Notes: a model not told the origin generated them from the letters alone. Positions 35,096 through 46,482 are shown, counted from the first letter of the stretch. The stretch: DNA of 64,000 nt from Adiantum capillus-veneris (GCA_014529385.2 CM043964.1:970997-1034996), one strand, 5' to 3'. A program made the numbers and translations.

Positions 35096-35902
35096 CTAAA
35101 CAGAATCTTCCACAAACACTATATCCCATGAAACCAGAATACGCTTTGTTTGTGGCTGATATAACATGTAACCTTTGCTTTCAGCACTATAACCAACAAA
35201 AATACATTTGACAGCCTTATCATCCAATTTTTTGCACTGTGTTTGTGGCACCAAAGCATATGCCAAACAGCCAAAAACACGCATGTGCTCAATAGAAGTC
35301 TTTCTATCATGCCATGATTCATATGGAGCAATAGACTGCAAATCTTTCGTAGGAAACCTATTTAGTACATAAGTGGCACACATGATGGCCTCAAGCCAAA
35401 AAGAATGCGGCAAAGCTTGACTTTTGACCATACATCGTGCCATTTCCGTAAGTGACCTGTTTTTCCTCTCATCAACACCATTTTGCTGAGGTGTATAAGG
35501 GATTGTACATTGGTGTTTTATCCCACGACTAGCCATAAATGCATTGAATTCATGAGACATATACTCCCCCCCTCGATCCGAACAGAGGGTGCCCATAGTA
35601 CATTTCGAGACATTTTCAGCCATAGCCAGAAATTGTTTGAAGCACATAAAAACTTTGGACTTTGCTTTAAGCGGAAATACCCATGCATGCCTGGAGGAAT
35701 CATCAATGAAAGTCACGAAGTAAAGGTAATTGCCCAAGGACGGATTTTGCATGGGCCCACAAAACATCACTATGCACAAGCTGCAACCTGCATGTGGCCC
35801 AAACTGAACCATCCTTTGGAAACTTAGAACGCTGCATCTTACCCAAAATACAGCCTTCACAAACATGTTTGACAGGTGCTTCAAGAGGCGACAAAGAAGC
35901 AA
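35096..35902 (-). pseudogene. copia2 integrase core
   Basis: DDE integrase: VTFIDDSSRHAWVFPLK, LCSDRGGEYMS, then YTPQQNGVDERKNRS, where VDE replaces the common VAE. It continues through VFGCLAYALVP and FVGYSAESKGY into the spacer before RT, and ends at a TAG (FVEDSV-stop). Confidence 0.9.
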
Positions 35903-36893
35903 CCATATCAGATTTCTGCAAACATAGCAAACTGGAAAAATTCAGATGACCAAAACGTGCATGCCAAAGTTTTGCATGTGAAATAGCCCTTAAATCTGCA
36001 ACAGCATTTGCAAAATTTTGTCCACACTTGTCATACAAAGTTAGCTTATACAGCCCATGACACAAAAGGCCAGATGCAACAATTTCATCACCAAAACTGA
36101 GATCATGAACTGTACATCTGTCATCCACAAATTTGACTACAAGTCCAAGTCTAGCAAGTTTGGATACAGACAAGAGATTCTTCTTGATCCCAGGTACATA
36201 AAGTGCATCAACAAGTGTGAAGGAACTGCCATTTGTAACAGTAAGCACAATCTTTCTAATTCCCTGAACTGGATAAGAGGCATTGTTGGCAGAAGTGACT
36301 GAATTCCCATGAGGGACAGACTCGAGAGAGGTAAACAATTCACGATGTGAGGTAATATGCTTTGTAGCACCACTGTCGAAATACCACACATGTGAATCTG
36401 CAGCAACTAACAAGCATGCATCATCGACAACAGGATTGTAAGTGCACTCTGCGCTAAAAGCACATTCTACATCAACATTAGAAACATAGTCTCCTTTCAC
36501 AAAATACTCAACAATGTCTACATTTGTAGTGGAACCAGCATTTGCAGTGGAACCACCTTCTTTCTTCTTAGCCTCTTTGGCCTTCAACTTAGGACATGAC
36601 TTGATCAAGTAATCATTAGCTTTACAATAATAGAAACGCATCTTCTTTTTGCCCTTATAACCAGAATTTCCAGATGAATTGCTGCCAACAGAAGCATTAG
36701 GAACAGAATTTTTTCCACTCGCAACAGAACCATAAGAAGTGGCTGCATGTCTGTTACCACCCTTTCTTTGAGAAGCAATAAAATCCTGTTCAACTGCACG
36801 CTTCCTAGTCCTGATTTTTCTGGAAAGTGACTCTTGCAATAGCAGTGTGCATAATGCATCAAACTTGAAAACTTCAGGATTTCCTTGGGTCAT
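35703..36893 (-). pseudogene. copia2 gag C-terminus, protease, GAG-pre-integrase
   Basis: Begins in gag. The zinc knuckle is degenerate (F-Y-Y-C-K-A-N-D-Y-L-I-K-S-C): the first Cys is Phe and the His is Tyr, so zinc binding should be lost. The protease has DSGATKHI. The pre-integrase region follows (WHARFGHLNFSSL ... CEGCILGKMQRSKF). The frame shifts around 35750-35900 into the integrase ORF. Confidence 0.9.
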
Positions 36894-37483
36894 AAGTCTT
36901 CAAGTACTAGAAAAAGTTTGGTAAGAATCTGGTAAGGCATCCAAAACAGTATGCACAAGGGAGCTGTTTGAAATGACTTCACCTGCAGAAATAAGTTGCT
37001 CATTGATAACCTTGACACCAGCAAAAGAAAAGTGTCCATATCATCTTCCTCATGCATAATCTTTGACTCCAACTCTTTATGCAGCAAAGAAATTTTAGCC
37101 TCATTGCGGCTTGCATAAAGACCTGCTAGAATATCCCAAGCCTGTTTTGTAGATTTTGTTGAACGGATGTGAGAAACAATGGTGCATTTCACAAACACCA
37201 CAATCAATGCTTGAGCATGTGCATCCTTTACATCCGAGCGAGCTTGTTCTACCGTAGGCAAAACAACTCTAATAGCGGCAATCCTTACAGCAAGACGTGC
37301 AACATTCTCAACGTCGCCTACATCCTCAGAGCCAGGACGTACATCAATGCCCTGCACAATATTCCAAACAGCCTTTGACACAAGAACGTGTTGCATCATA
37401 TAAGCCCACATAGGGTAATTGTCCCCATCCAACATGTCCTCAGCAGCAAACATCTTGAACACATCTGTGTTCTTTTCAGCCAT
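36890..37483 (-). pseudogene. copia2 gag N-terminal half
   Basis: The likely start is MAEKNTDVFKMFAAEDMLDG, a typical copia gag N-terminus (LDGDNYPMWAYMMQHVL). The gag domain continues to about 37025, where a one-base frameshift occurs: the other frame continues VINEQLISAGEVISN ... DALPDSYQTFSST, then a TGA, then into the next ORF (MTQGNPEVF). Both lesions break gag. Confidence 0.85.
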
Positions 37484-37796
37484 GGTAAATGTTGTACTTG
37501 ATGTGAAAACTGCCCGAAAATAGGAGAAATGGAGCGGGAACAACACATGCTATATAGCACAAACTGTAGAAGACTGTAAGGCACCTGTTATGCAAAAAAT
37601 GGCACTGACAGAATTTCCGCACAAAATGATGAAATTGTCTGCGCAGACCTGCCTGTAGTGGAAACGGAGGCCGAAATGAGCCCAAATCAAAAACCTGGGT
37701 CAACCTACAAACACTCGCCAAACCTGACTATAATCGGAGAAAGTGAGCAGGCGTATGTTGGAGGAGCTGGCGACTAAGCCCGGGAGGATGTGACCT

Positions 37797-37808
37797 GCTC
37801 TGATACCA
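37797..37808 (-). other. copia2 primer binding site (tRNA-iMet)
   Basis: The minus strand reads TGGTATCAGAGC, two bases from the LTR end. It is the same primer class as copia1. Confidence 0.85.
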
Positions 37809-37810
37809 AT

Positions 37811-38005
37811 TGTTGGAATTAGGGTTGCAGAGAAACGCACACAGCTTGGAGAAGACAAAGGAAGCTCATGGCACACAATAGAGAGTGTGTTACTTAGTGT
37901 GCAATGGAAAGATGGATAGCCCTAGAGTGATGGGCGTATGTACAATGCTTGGGGGGAAAACCTCCTAAAGAGGAAAAAAATGTCCCTGCGGTCCTAGTGG
38001 TAACA
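37811..38005 (-). repeat. 5' LTR of copia2
   Basis: On the plus strand the block runs from tgttggaatt to gtggtaaca, so the minus-strand LTR is TGTTACCAC...AATTCCAACA (195 bp). It matches 26811-26990 over its inner 150 bp. Confidence 0.85.
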
Positions 38006-38254
38006 TAAATAGCACAAAAAGACTCCAAACTACTCAATCCGACTAGAGAGTAAGCTTAAAAGTTGTATGAACTAGTGGGTAAGCTCAAGGACACTTTGAG
38101 GTAAAAATTTCAAGAGTTGGCCAAAACTCAGATTATTTATTTTTCTTGACATTTTAGGCCAAATTAAGTTTTGACTTGATTCATAGGCTTAAAATAACTC
38201 ATAAAAGAACTGTCCTTGAAGAAAGTACAAAAATTGGTTCATTTCAAGTCTGAA

Positions 38255-39128
38255 GTTAATAATCACGATTATTAACTTTCAGCTCAGATTTGACCAAGAT
38301 TCATACCATAGACTCATTGCATGTGTACAAACAACTTTTGTAAATGCATAAAATATTTGGATCACCAAACTAGCAAAAAACTAGGTAAAAACTAAAGTTT
38401 GTACTAACATTCTGAATCTTGAGTGTAAATTGGGAAAAAAATTGTCCAAACTTGTTGAAATTTGATTCATAGGCTTATATTGATGTGATAAACATGTGTA
38501 CATGCTCAGTTGACCAAAAAGATGTAAAAAGTTGCCAGAAGTAAATAATCGTGATTATTTACATCTACCCCATTTTTTAACTTTTTTGACCAAGTTAGCA
38601 TACCACTAGCTTTACCTTGTTGTGATAAGCCCAAAAACCAAACTGAGTACGATTTGGATCATTGGATTGAAAATTGTGACCAAATTTGCAAAGTTAGTCT
38701 GCAGATAGAAAATTGATGACCATTTGATCAAAACTTGTCCAAACTTGGCTAGAGACCTTAACTTGAAGTGCTTAATAGATTTGTGTCAAAGTTGGAACCA
38801 AAATTTGCAAAAATATAGTTGGAGTAAATAATCGTGATTATTTACTCCTGCTTCAAAAATTGACAAATTTGCAAATTTGAGTATACCACAAGGTCAAGCA
38901 TATCAAGTAGACACCAAAAATCAATTTTGGTGAAGTTTGGATCTCAAAAGTGAGACTTAAGCCAGATTCTTGAAATCAAAGTCTGCAGACACAAAACAGT
39001 TGATAAGCTGAACAGATTTTGTCCAAACTTGTTGAAACTTGTCCAGGGACTTTAACGAGTTGTATACTTGACAAACCAAGCCAAAAAGTGTAAAAAACTG
39101 GCAAAAGTAAATAATCCTAATTATTTAC
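38255..39128. repeat. Palindrome-cored tandem array P1, gag leader (4 units)
   Basis: Cores centred at about 38265, 38551, 38834 and 39117 (spacing 286, 283, 283 bp). The arms are GTAAATAATC / GATTATTTAC in units 2 and 3. Unit 1 has GTTAATAATC / GATTATTAAC, a compensated double change. Unit 3 extends its arms with GGA/TCC. The bodies are diverged, with recurring words such as ccaaacttg and gcaaaagtaa. Confidence 0.8.
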
Positions 39129-39581
39129 TACTGCTACACAGGGACACCAGTTTTTGACTTTTGAACTTGTACAGTGTTAGACTAGCATAATACAAAGCCA
39201 CCGGGAAATTTTGGGTTCAATCCGATCCAAATTGATACATGTTCACTAAGTTTCCAGGTTGCAGATTAATGCTTTGATTTTTTTGCCAAAGTCGAATCTA
39301 AAAGTCATTTGCTGACTCCCATAGCTTGATTTGAAGTGATACACATAGACTAGTCACAATAGTTAGCAAACATTATACAATCTTGGTGAAAGAATAGCTA
39401 ACTTTATCAAATCTATACAGGAATCAGGTTCCAGAAAAGGAATAGGTAGCTTGACTGAAAGTTGCAATCGAATCAAGTGGAAATTGACAACAAGTCAATC
39501 CAAAGGTAAGTACTCTATCCAGGGCTTCGCAAGTCTTTATGAACCTTAGATCTGGACCTGTACTAGGAAATCAGGGCATAT

Positions 39582-40139
39582 TTGGAAACCTTCAGTAGAG
39601 TATCCATCGAAGAAAGTGTGAATCAAGGAAATTCCTTGCACACTATTCTTGAAGAAGTCTCCGACACTTTTTCATATTCAATATCTGAAATTTCTTCTTA
39701 CTTGACTCATTCAGAAACCGGAATGACAATGCGCTCTAAGCATATACTCTTTTTTTATAAGACTAGTCACCATGGAGCTCACGTTTACCTAGATCCTAAC
39801 GAAGAGTATGCTATTCGCATTGATGACCATGGTATTGAGTTCGAAGAAGAAATCAGGGCAAACAAACAAGGAAAAATGTACATGGATAGAAACGGAACTC
39901 AATATTTACAAGTTGAAAACCCTAATGTGATAGAAAAATGGGGGTTAGAAGTAAACATCGTGATCCCATATATGTTAGCAAAAGAAGGACCGCCAACTTT
40001 AGAATTCGAGGGATACGATCAAGTAGATTTGAAGCCTTTGAAACAGTTTAGTACGGATAATCCTAGGATCAAAGTCTATTGTTGGGAGGATAGAAATGTA
40101 AAAGATCTTTTGTGGACTTCGCATGCCAAATCAGGATAA
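39582..40139 (+). pseudogene. Gypsy gag N-terminal region with Y-x-D-x2-G motif
   Basis: A 185-codon frame (begins at a TTG, so the true start is unknown, possibly after splicing at 39560-39580). It contains HVYLDPNEEYAIRIDDHGIE and MYMDRNGTQYLQVENP, similar to the repeated motif of the gag-like gene at 14.3-16.0 kb. It lies upstream of the capsid domain. No known domain is recognised. Confidence 0.5.
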
Positions 40140-40563
40140 CTAATGACCATGAAGAACATCTATATCTTCAAGATTAAAGATAAAGGATCAGTAGACCTAC
40201 CAACCTACCTGTTTAGGGATTCTTATAACAACTTTTCTAAGATGACTCCTGAGGAGGTCGAACAAACCGAATACCAGGGTATTTCATAAGGGATTGGATA
40301 TTGGAACAAGGACCAGAAACAATTCCAAGAGATGAACACCGTGAGAGATTATCTGAGAGTAATGTTAAGAAACCAGAAACCACCTCATCACGTAGAAAAC
40401 CGGGTGACACTAAGGCTAGTCTAGGGCTACATGAGTCACTATTTTCTAGGGCTACAGATTGGTTTGACGAAATCAGAATAGGATCAACTATCAGGAGACC
40501 GAGAGTTGAACCAAATAGATGTGTCAGACCAACTGATTTTAAAAATGGGTCAGAAAATACAGT

Positions 40564-41040
40564 GGATCAGGGGATCCATACAACCACTTAGCAAGCTTTA
40601 AGCAAGTGCTAAGAGCAGAATGCATATTCGATCTCCATACTCAATTCGAGGGGTTTGGAATGACATTAGAAGGAAAAGCATTGACATGGTTCCAAAACAT
40701 TCCATCAGGGTCAATCATGGACATAAACACAGAAGCTCAAAGATTTGTAGCTGCTTGTTCTAAAACAAGGATCAAACATAATACGGTAACTCAAATCTAT
40801 AGCTTTAAACAGAAACATGGTGAGTCTATTAGGGATTGTGAAGCTCAAATGATACAATACATTGCCAGATGCCCAAAGCTAGAGATACCTGTAGAACCAC
40901 GACTCGTATATTTGTTTCTAGAGGGACTACTAAACAAATAACTTCATGCTATACTCTATAGCAAGAAGCATACAACCCTAGAAGAGTGTGTGTCAGATGC
41001 TATCATTAGGAGAAATATGAACCTTGCATGGGCCTTGTAA
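40564..41040 (+). pseudogene. Gypsy gag capsid domain
   Basis: The frame DPYNHLASFKQVL, CIFDLHTQFEGFGMTL and KALTWFQNIP is a typical Ty3/gypsy Retrotrans_gag domain. It runs through DCEAQMIQYIARCPKLEI and LVYLFLEGLLNK, then a TAA at 40939-40941, and continues in frame to 41040. No zinc knuckle, protease or RT follows: the pol N-terminal two thirds is missing and integrase starts at 41744. Confidence 0.8.
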
Positions 41041-41743
41041 GGAATCCTAATTTTTAGGGATTAAGGCTAATGTTGTGTAGGGTTAAGGGGACAAGGGCAT
41101 TCAAGAAGCTAGTTTTGAGTAGACTTTTCTAGCCTTTTTTTAGACACATGTAGGATGTGGACCTAAGAGGTCACTTTCTCTCTCTAGCTTTTGGAAAGTG
41201 AAGGGAGTAAAGGGGTGTGGCCACATCAGCAAAAACGTGGGTCACTAAGAGCAAAATTTGACTTTTTTTCAAAAAAATTATTTTTACTTATTTTTTACTT
41301 TAAATTCCCTCCCAACATATATACACATCAAAAAATCATTTTTTGACATTTTTTAAAACCTACAAACACTAAAAGTCCACTTTTTCAAAAAAAAAATCCC
41401 CCCCAAAAAAAAAACCTTTGTTCTCTCCTCCTCCTTCCTCCTCTCTCCCTCTCCTCTCCCTCCCTACCCCCTTCTCTCCTCCTCCTCCCCTCTCTCTCCC
41501 TCTCCACCCTCTGCCCCCTTCTCTCCTCCCATGTTCCTCTCCTCTCCCTCCCTACCCCCTTCTCTCCTCCTCCTCCCCTCTCTCTCCCTCTCCCCCTCTG
41601 CCCCCTTCTCTCCTCCCATGTTCCTCCCTCTCCCTCCCCCCTCTTTCTTTTCATTCTTTGCTTCCTCACGCAAAAACTGCCATGGTGCTCACGGACATCA
41701 CAAATCGTATCCCTCCACCACCATGTACTCCGCACAACAAAAG
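41041..41743. other. Spacer replacing PR-RT-RH, with pyrimidine-rich tandem repeat
   Basis: About 400 bp of AT-rich sequence, then about 230 bp of C/T-rich sequence with two copies of a block of about 88 bp (about 41450-41536 and 41538-41623). The long open frames here are simple-sequence artefacts. It marks a deletion or replacement of the central pol region. Confidence 0.6.
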
Positions 41744-42562
41744 TGTACTTTTCTCAATGAAGTCATTGAATATCTGCTAGAGGAATTCATGGTCATACAT
41801 AGGAAATCCGCACCATACCATCCACAGGCCAATGGGAAAGCTGAGGCCACAAATAAAACACTATGCACGGTTCTCACTAAAATAGTGTCAGAATCACGAA
41901 TAGATTGGGATCAGCAGCTACACTCAACACTATGGGCATACAGGGTAGCTTACAAAACATCAATAGGAACAACACCATACAACATGGTATTTGGGGTACA
42001 TGCTATACTACCCATAGAGTTTTTAATCCCAACTCTACGAGTAGCAAAAAGCTTGGAATGGACAGGGCATGAGCTCTCTTCAAGGATTGATGATCTTGAA
42101 AAGCTAGATGAACTCAGCTTATGGGCTGTCGCGTCAACCTATGCTAAAAAGAGAAGACAAAAGGAATTTTTTGACAAACATGTGCGTACCAAAGAGTTCA
42201 AAACAGGTGATTACGTACTTGTTTATACCTTGAAGCAACATGCCAAGAAACTTAAAAAGCAAGGGATGGGACCATTTGTGATTAGTGATCTATCACAAAG
42301 TGGAGCTGTCAAGCTTGCTACATTAGCAGGTGAAGAAATGCCAAACTGGATTAGTGGATGCCGACTGAGGAGGTATCATCTACCACTCACACAGGAGATG
42401 CTCCAACAAATTCATCAAGGAAAACAACGAATGAAGGAAAAAGAGAGAGTACGGGAGGAAGCTCAAGCCGAAGCACAAGAACGCATTGCAAAAAGACGGC
42501 TTCTGCGACAACAACAACAACAAGGTGGAGCACCATTGCGAATCAATGCCATTCGACACTAA
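41744..42562 (+). pseudogene. Gypsy integrase, C-terminal two thirds
   Basis: Starts inside the core at CTFLNEVIEYLLEEFMVIHR and continues SAPYHPQANGKAEATNKTL, WAYRVAYKTSIGTTPYNMVF, then the C-terminal domain (FKTGDYVLVYTLKQH, KKQGMGPFVISDLS, GCRLRRYHLPL). The zinc region and first catalytic Asp residues are missing. It ends with a Gln-rich tail and a TAA that overlaps the next ORF by 17 bp. Confidence 0.85.
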
Positions 42563-43667
42563 GTTGGAGGAGGAAACAATGGAGCCAATAATTGCGGTCA
42601 AAGTGGGCAACAATCAAATTAAATCAACAGCTTTGCTTGATTCGGGTGCCCAAGCAAATTTGAGCTCTTACGGATTATACCAACAGCTCAAAGTCACAAA
42701 TCAACTTCACCCTACTCCCCAAGTGCTGGAAAGTAGCACATCACACCCATTGAAAACATTGGGATGGACTATATTGCATGTACAGATACATCAATATATT
42801 TATCCACACAAATTCTATGTGGTGACAGATGAAAGCACACAACACCCAATGATGCTAGGGCAATCTTGGCAAAAAGCATACAATGTGCAGATAGATTGGA
42901 AAGCAAAGGCGGTCAAAATTCAACACGAACATGAACAACAGATGATAGCTTTTGCTCAACATTACCATCATGAACAACTGCAAGCTATGCAATCACTGGA
43001 AACAAAGCCAAAATCACAAATGCAATCAAAGAACAACAGGAAACCCGAGACCAAAACTCAGGTAAAAGCCAACCATACTACTTACAGACAAATGAAGTCA
43101 CCGGCCACAATGCAAAAATCTAGGCTACCAAAATAAGGTAAACAAGTATGGATGCGGAAGGATAGAAATGCAATGGCGGAAAAACAACAATGTAACAAAC
43201 GGATTCATACAAAACAGACGGTTCAACCCCAAACCAAGGTCATAAAATAGATATGGATCCCAAAGAAAATGCTTAGCCAAAATCCAAATGTTACTCACAT
43301 TTGGATACCAAAGCAAAAGCAAAAGGAACTACCTACCGTACAAGAAACAATGGAAAGCAGACAGCTGCAATTCAAAAAGGGAAACCGGCATATGTGGATG
43401 CCGATGAAAGACAAACCAATGGCTAACAAGAAAGTGTCAAACCATCTACAAAAATCGGCAGCAACAAAATACCAATGGAAAGCCAAGGCCATAAACCCCG
43501 TAGCCATTACATCCCAGCCAATTCTATCCTTAAACACAGCTACGACTCCATCAACAGTGTCGGCAAAGCAATTGCCTCTTGCCAAAAAGACAATTAAACA
43601 GAGAGCAGTAGAGTTACAGGTGCTACTTGCAAAGAAAGCAGAAAACCTCGACAGCGAATGCCAATAA
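42546..43667 (+). pseudogene. Second retropepsin plus basic W-I-P-K tail, downstream of integrase
   Basis: The ATG at 42546 overlaps the end of the integrase ORF in another frame. The product has a retropepsin domain: STALLDSGAQANLSSYGLYQ, then MLGQSWQKAYNVQIDW and KAKAVKI, which match the flap-distal (ILGRPW ... W) part of gypsy proteases. A Gln/Lys-rich tail carries repeats of VWMRKD, IWIPKK, HIWIPKQK and MWMPMKD. Stops at about 43134 (TAA) and 43248 (TAG) fit CAA and CAG codons. A protease after integrase is not the standard Ty3 order. Confidence 0.65.
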
Positions 43668-44631
43668 GCATCTTGCTTATTCCCTTCTCTTGCACCGCAT
43701 TAATTTTTCCATGCATTGACCGAGTATGCATAAAATAGGGCCACATTAATCGGCCAAGCATTAGCACAAATTTTTCAACCTATGCACGGCACATACTCCG
43801 AGGTGAAACCTTGTCGTCTGGGAGGAATCCGGCTAGGAGGGGGGAAGGCATTCTAGAGGCACTCTCAAATGCGGAACCAATGACAGAAACAGCAAAAAAG
43901 GGCATGATTTTCGACTACTTTAAGGGTTGTTGTTTGATTGCAAAATTTTTTGGAGTAACCCAAGTACATATTCCCTTATACAGCATGAATCTACAGGTAT
44001 ATGGGGCCAAACGCCAAATCAAGCCCCTAGGTGTGTGTATATAAGTAGAAATAGCCATTTTTTAGGCAAAATATTGGTAAAACGGAGAAATCCGTCCATA
44101 AAAATTGCATGTGAGTGTATATAATGTGTTGCAGTGATGTTTGTGATTTATTATGACTTTTGGGGATTTTTTGGGTTTGATTTGCTATTTTCCTTTTAAT
44201 TTTGCTAATTTTTGGCAGAAAAACTTCAAAAATACAAAAAGCAGATGGAAAATAGTCGTAATGAAAAACAAAAAATATGGTGATGATCAGTGACTATAGG
44301 ACAACCTATGGTACAGTGGGGGTGCAATTATGAGACTGGAGCGAAAAGCGTGTTTTGGCCAGGTTTTGACCGAAATGCCAAATTTCTGGTAAACAAAGCA
44401 AACGGAGTCCAAATCAAGAAATTTTTGAGCCTAAACAACATCTCGCAAGAAGATAGGAGCACATGTTAAATTTCATGAAAAGTGGTTAGGGGACCTCCAT
44501 TATAAGAAATTTTCGCCCCATTTTTAGCTCATTTTCACTATTGACCTTGTGGAGAGAGCTTCTACCACCTAGAGCGGATCCACCTTCCAGTAGCTTCTAC
44601 GACGCGCACGACTACCCGACCAGATCTAGAC
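43668..44631. other. Spacer before XORF copy B
   Basis: Contains a PPT-like run aggaggggggaagg at 43835-43848 without an LTR start immediately after it, then AT-rich sequence and a GC-richer leader from 44520 that resembles the leader of XORF copy A. No coding domain. Confidence 0.45.
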
Positions 44632-44638
44632 ATGAGAG

Positions 44639-46482
44639 GTAGGCTCACCACCTTGAGCTTTTCGCGCATGTTTGTCGTTTTGTCTCGAAAACTAGCGTAG
44701 GGGTCACACACAAAGCGAGCGGTAGAGACGGCGGCCTAACGGCTAACCCGAAAGCAACAAGACTTCATCATAAGCTTACCCTAGTCTAGGAGACCAGTCC
44801 CAGATAGCCAAAGGCAGTGGGAAACCATCGGGAAAAACCCTAATTCCCAGAAACCCGCAAGAGACCACCAAATGGGAAATCGGCGAAACGGCGACCAAAT
44901 GCTACCAAAATTCATGGGTAGGAGCATCTCAACATTCTCGACAAGTCTATATGACCCGAATGATCAAAAAGTGACCCGAAGCGGCACTAAAACTCAAAAA
45001 CGGCATCAAACACACAAAGTGTCAAAATGCACTTGCGGCCAAACCGCAAGTCTGTTTGCCACCAAACTTCACGAGCGGCTTTCCTAGACCATCAACAACC
45101 AAGTCCTCTGGTGGTAGACCACCACAAATCATCAAAGGTATGTAAACGCAACCACGGGTGCTTCTAGAGCGACAAATTGCCAAATGGAGCTCCGATGAAG
45201 CCAAAGTCGACATAAACCATACGTCAAGGATCCCCAAGGGATCGGGAAGCTATGGAGACCAACATCGAGAAATTTCATCGCCAAAAAGCACTCCAAAAGT
45301 CAGAAAAAGGCTCGGAGGCTCTGAAGTCCACACAAGGAGTTATACTCTATCCATTTGACTTTTTTGTTGAAATTAGGCTCAAAAGGGACTTAGGGGAGCA
45401 AAGGGCAAGCACTGGGAGCACTAGCACTGAAAAAATCACCAGGAGACATCCTACGCGTAGGATGTCTCAAGGGCACTTTTTGGCACAGACACCAACATTT
45501 TTTATCATGCACATGTTCTGAATGACATTTACAAGCCATACACCAAGTTTCATCACATTTGGACCAAGTTTGACCTCATATGCATGGAAAAATGCAAAGT
45601 TATGGCATAGAGGCAGTAATGGGCCAAAGACCTACCAAATCTTGTCCAAATCCCATGAAACTTGCAAAACACATTCACCAACACATCAACAAACAATCTG
45701 TGTGGTTAGGGAGAAAAAATGATGAAATAGACATCCTACGCGTAGGATGTCGAATTGACCTTTTTGGCATACAAGGGATGTTTTATCATTCCAGATCCAA
45801 TTACCTCATCATCAAGAGCCCATATGTCAAGTTTGAAGCCATTCTAATCACTTTTGACCCCCAACACCTTCAAGATACACTTTTTGAGCCCTAAAACACT
45901 TCACAGAGCCCTACAAGCATCAAATCATGTCCAAATTCAAATCCAAGACCATGGCCATGCTCCATAGGCCAAGGACAACCCACATAACAAGTTTCATGTC
46001 ATTTTGATGAAAAAGACATCCTACGCGTAGGATGTCTCCAGCGTAAATTTAGCCTTCTGTGCAAAGAATGACATCATGGGAGCCAATACCATGGTGCAAT
46101 GAGCCCATATACCAATTTTCAACCCATTTGGACATCAATTGTTACCTATGATGGACATTCTACCCAAATTGTCACTTAAAGCCTGAATCATCCCAAAAAA
46201 TCCACTTTGTGATAGCTAAATTCAAATCCAAGCCTATAGCCATGTTCCATGAGCCTTACACTACCTGCATGTCAAGTATGAACCAATTCTGATGAAAAAG
46301 ACATCCTACGCGTAGGATGTCTAGATGGAAATTTTTGGCCAGATTTTCACTGTGAGCACATGCACAGCTTCACAAGTTTCTTTTAGGCTGTAATTTCAAT
46401 TTTCAAGTCATTTGGATAAGTAAAACTCAGTTTCGCAGCTAATATGGAAAAAACGCTAACTTTGGACTACTGAGTGCAACAG
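44639..46482 (+). other. Predicted leader intron of XORF copy B
   Basis: 1,844 nt, GT...AG, phase 1, with the same 7-nt exon 1 and the same CAACAG|GA acceptor as copy A. The donor GTAGGC is weaker than GTAAGT of copy A. It contains the P2 palindrome array. A spliced subgenomic RNA would be needed to express an ORF so far downstream. Confidence 0.6.
45443..46322. repeat. Palindrome-cored tandem array P2, exact 285 bp period (4 cores)
   Basis: A perfect palindrome with arms AGACATCCTACG / CGTAGGATGTCT (shorter by one base per arm in unit 2, longer in unit 1) is centred at 45455.5, 45740.5, 46025.5 and 46310.5. The spacing is 285 bp three times over, although the sequence between cores is substantially diverged. 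A half-like acatcctacgtg occurs in the LTR near 50565. Confidence 0.85.

Larger units (their letters stand above)
26811..38005 (-). mobile_element. copia2: Ty1/copia retrotransposon with a nested gypsy insertion
   Basis: Minus strand: 5' LTR, iMet PBS, gag, protease, integrase, RT (split), RNase H, PPT and 3' LTR. About 5.1 kb is copia sequence and 6.1 kb is the TR-GAG element inserted in RT. The 3' LTR lacks its outer 46 bp, so no target duplication can be checked. Several frameshifts and stops make it non-autonomous. Confidence 0.9.

Noticed and set aside
41385-41740. Arg/Glu/Gly-rich minus-strand frame and Pro/Ser-rich plus-strand start of the integrase frame
   Set aside because: Both arise from the C/T-rich tandem repeat; the integrase homology begins only at 41744.
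43835-43848. PPT-like purine run as the 3' end of the gypsy element
   Set aside because: No TG LTR start follows immediately and no matching 5' LTR was found, so it is only noted.
45443-46322. CRISPR-like array (short identical repeats at regular spacing)
   Set aside because: Repeats are palindromes at 285 bp spacing with homologous, not unique, spacers, in a plant retroelement context with no cas genes.
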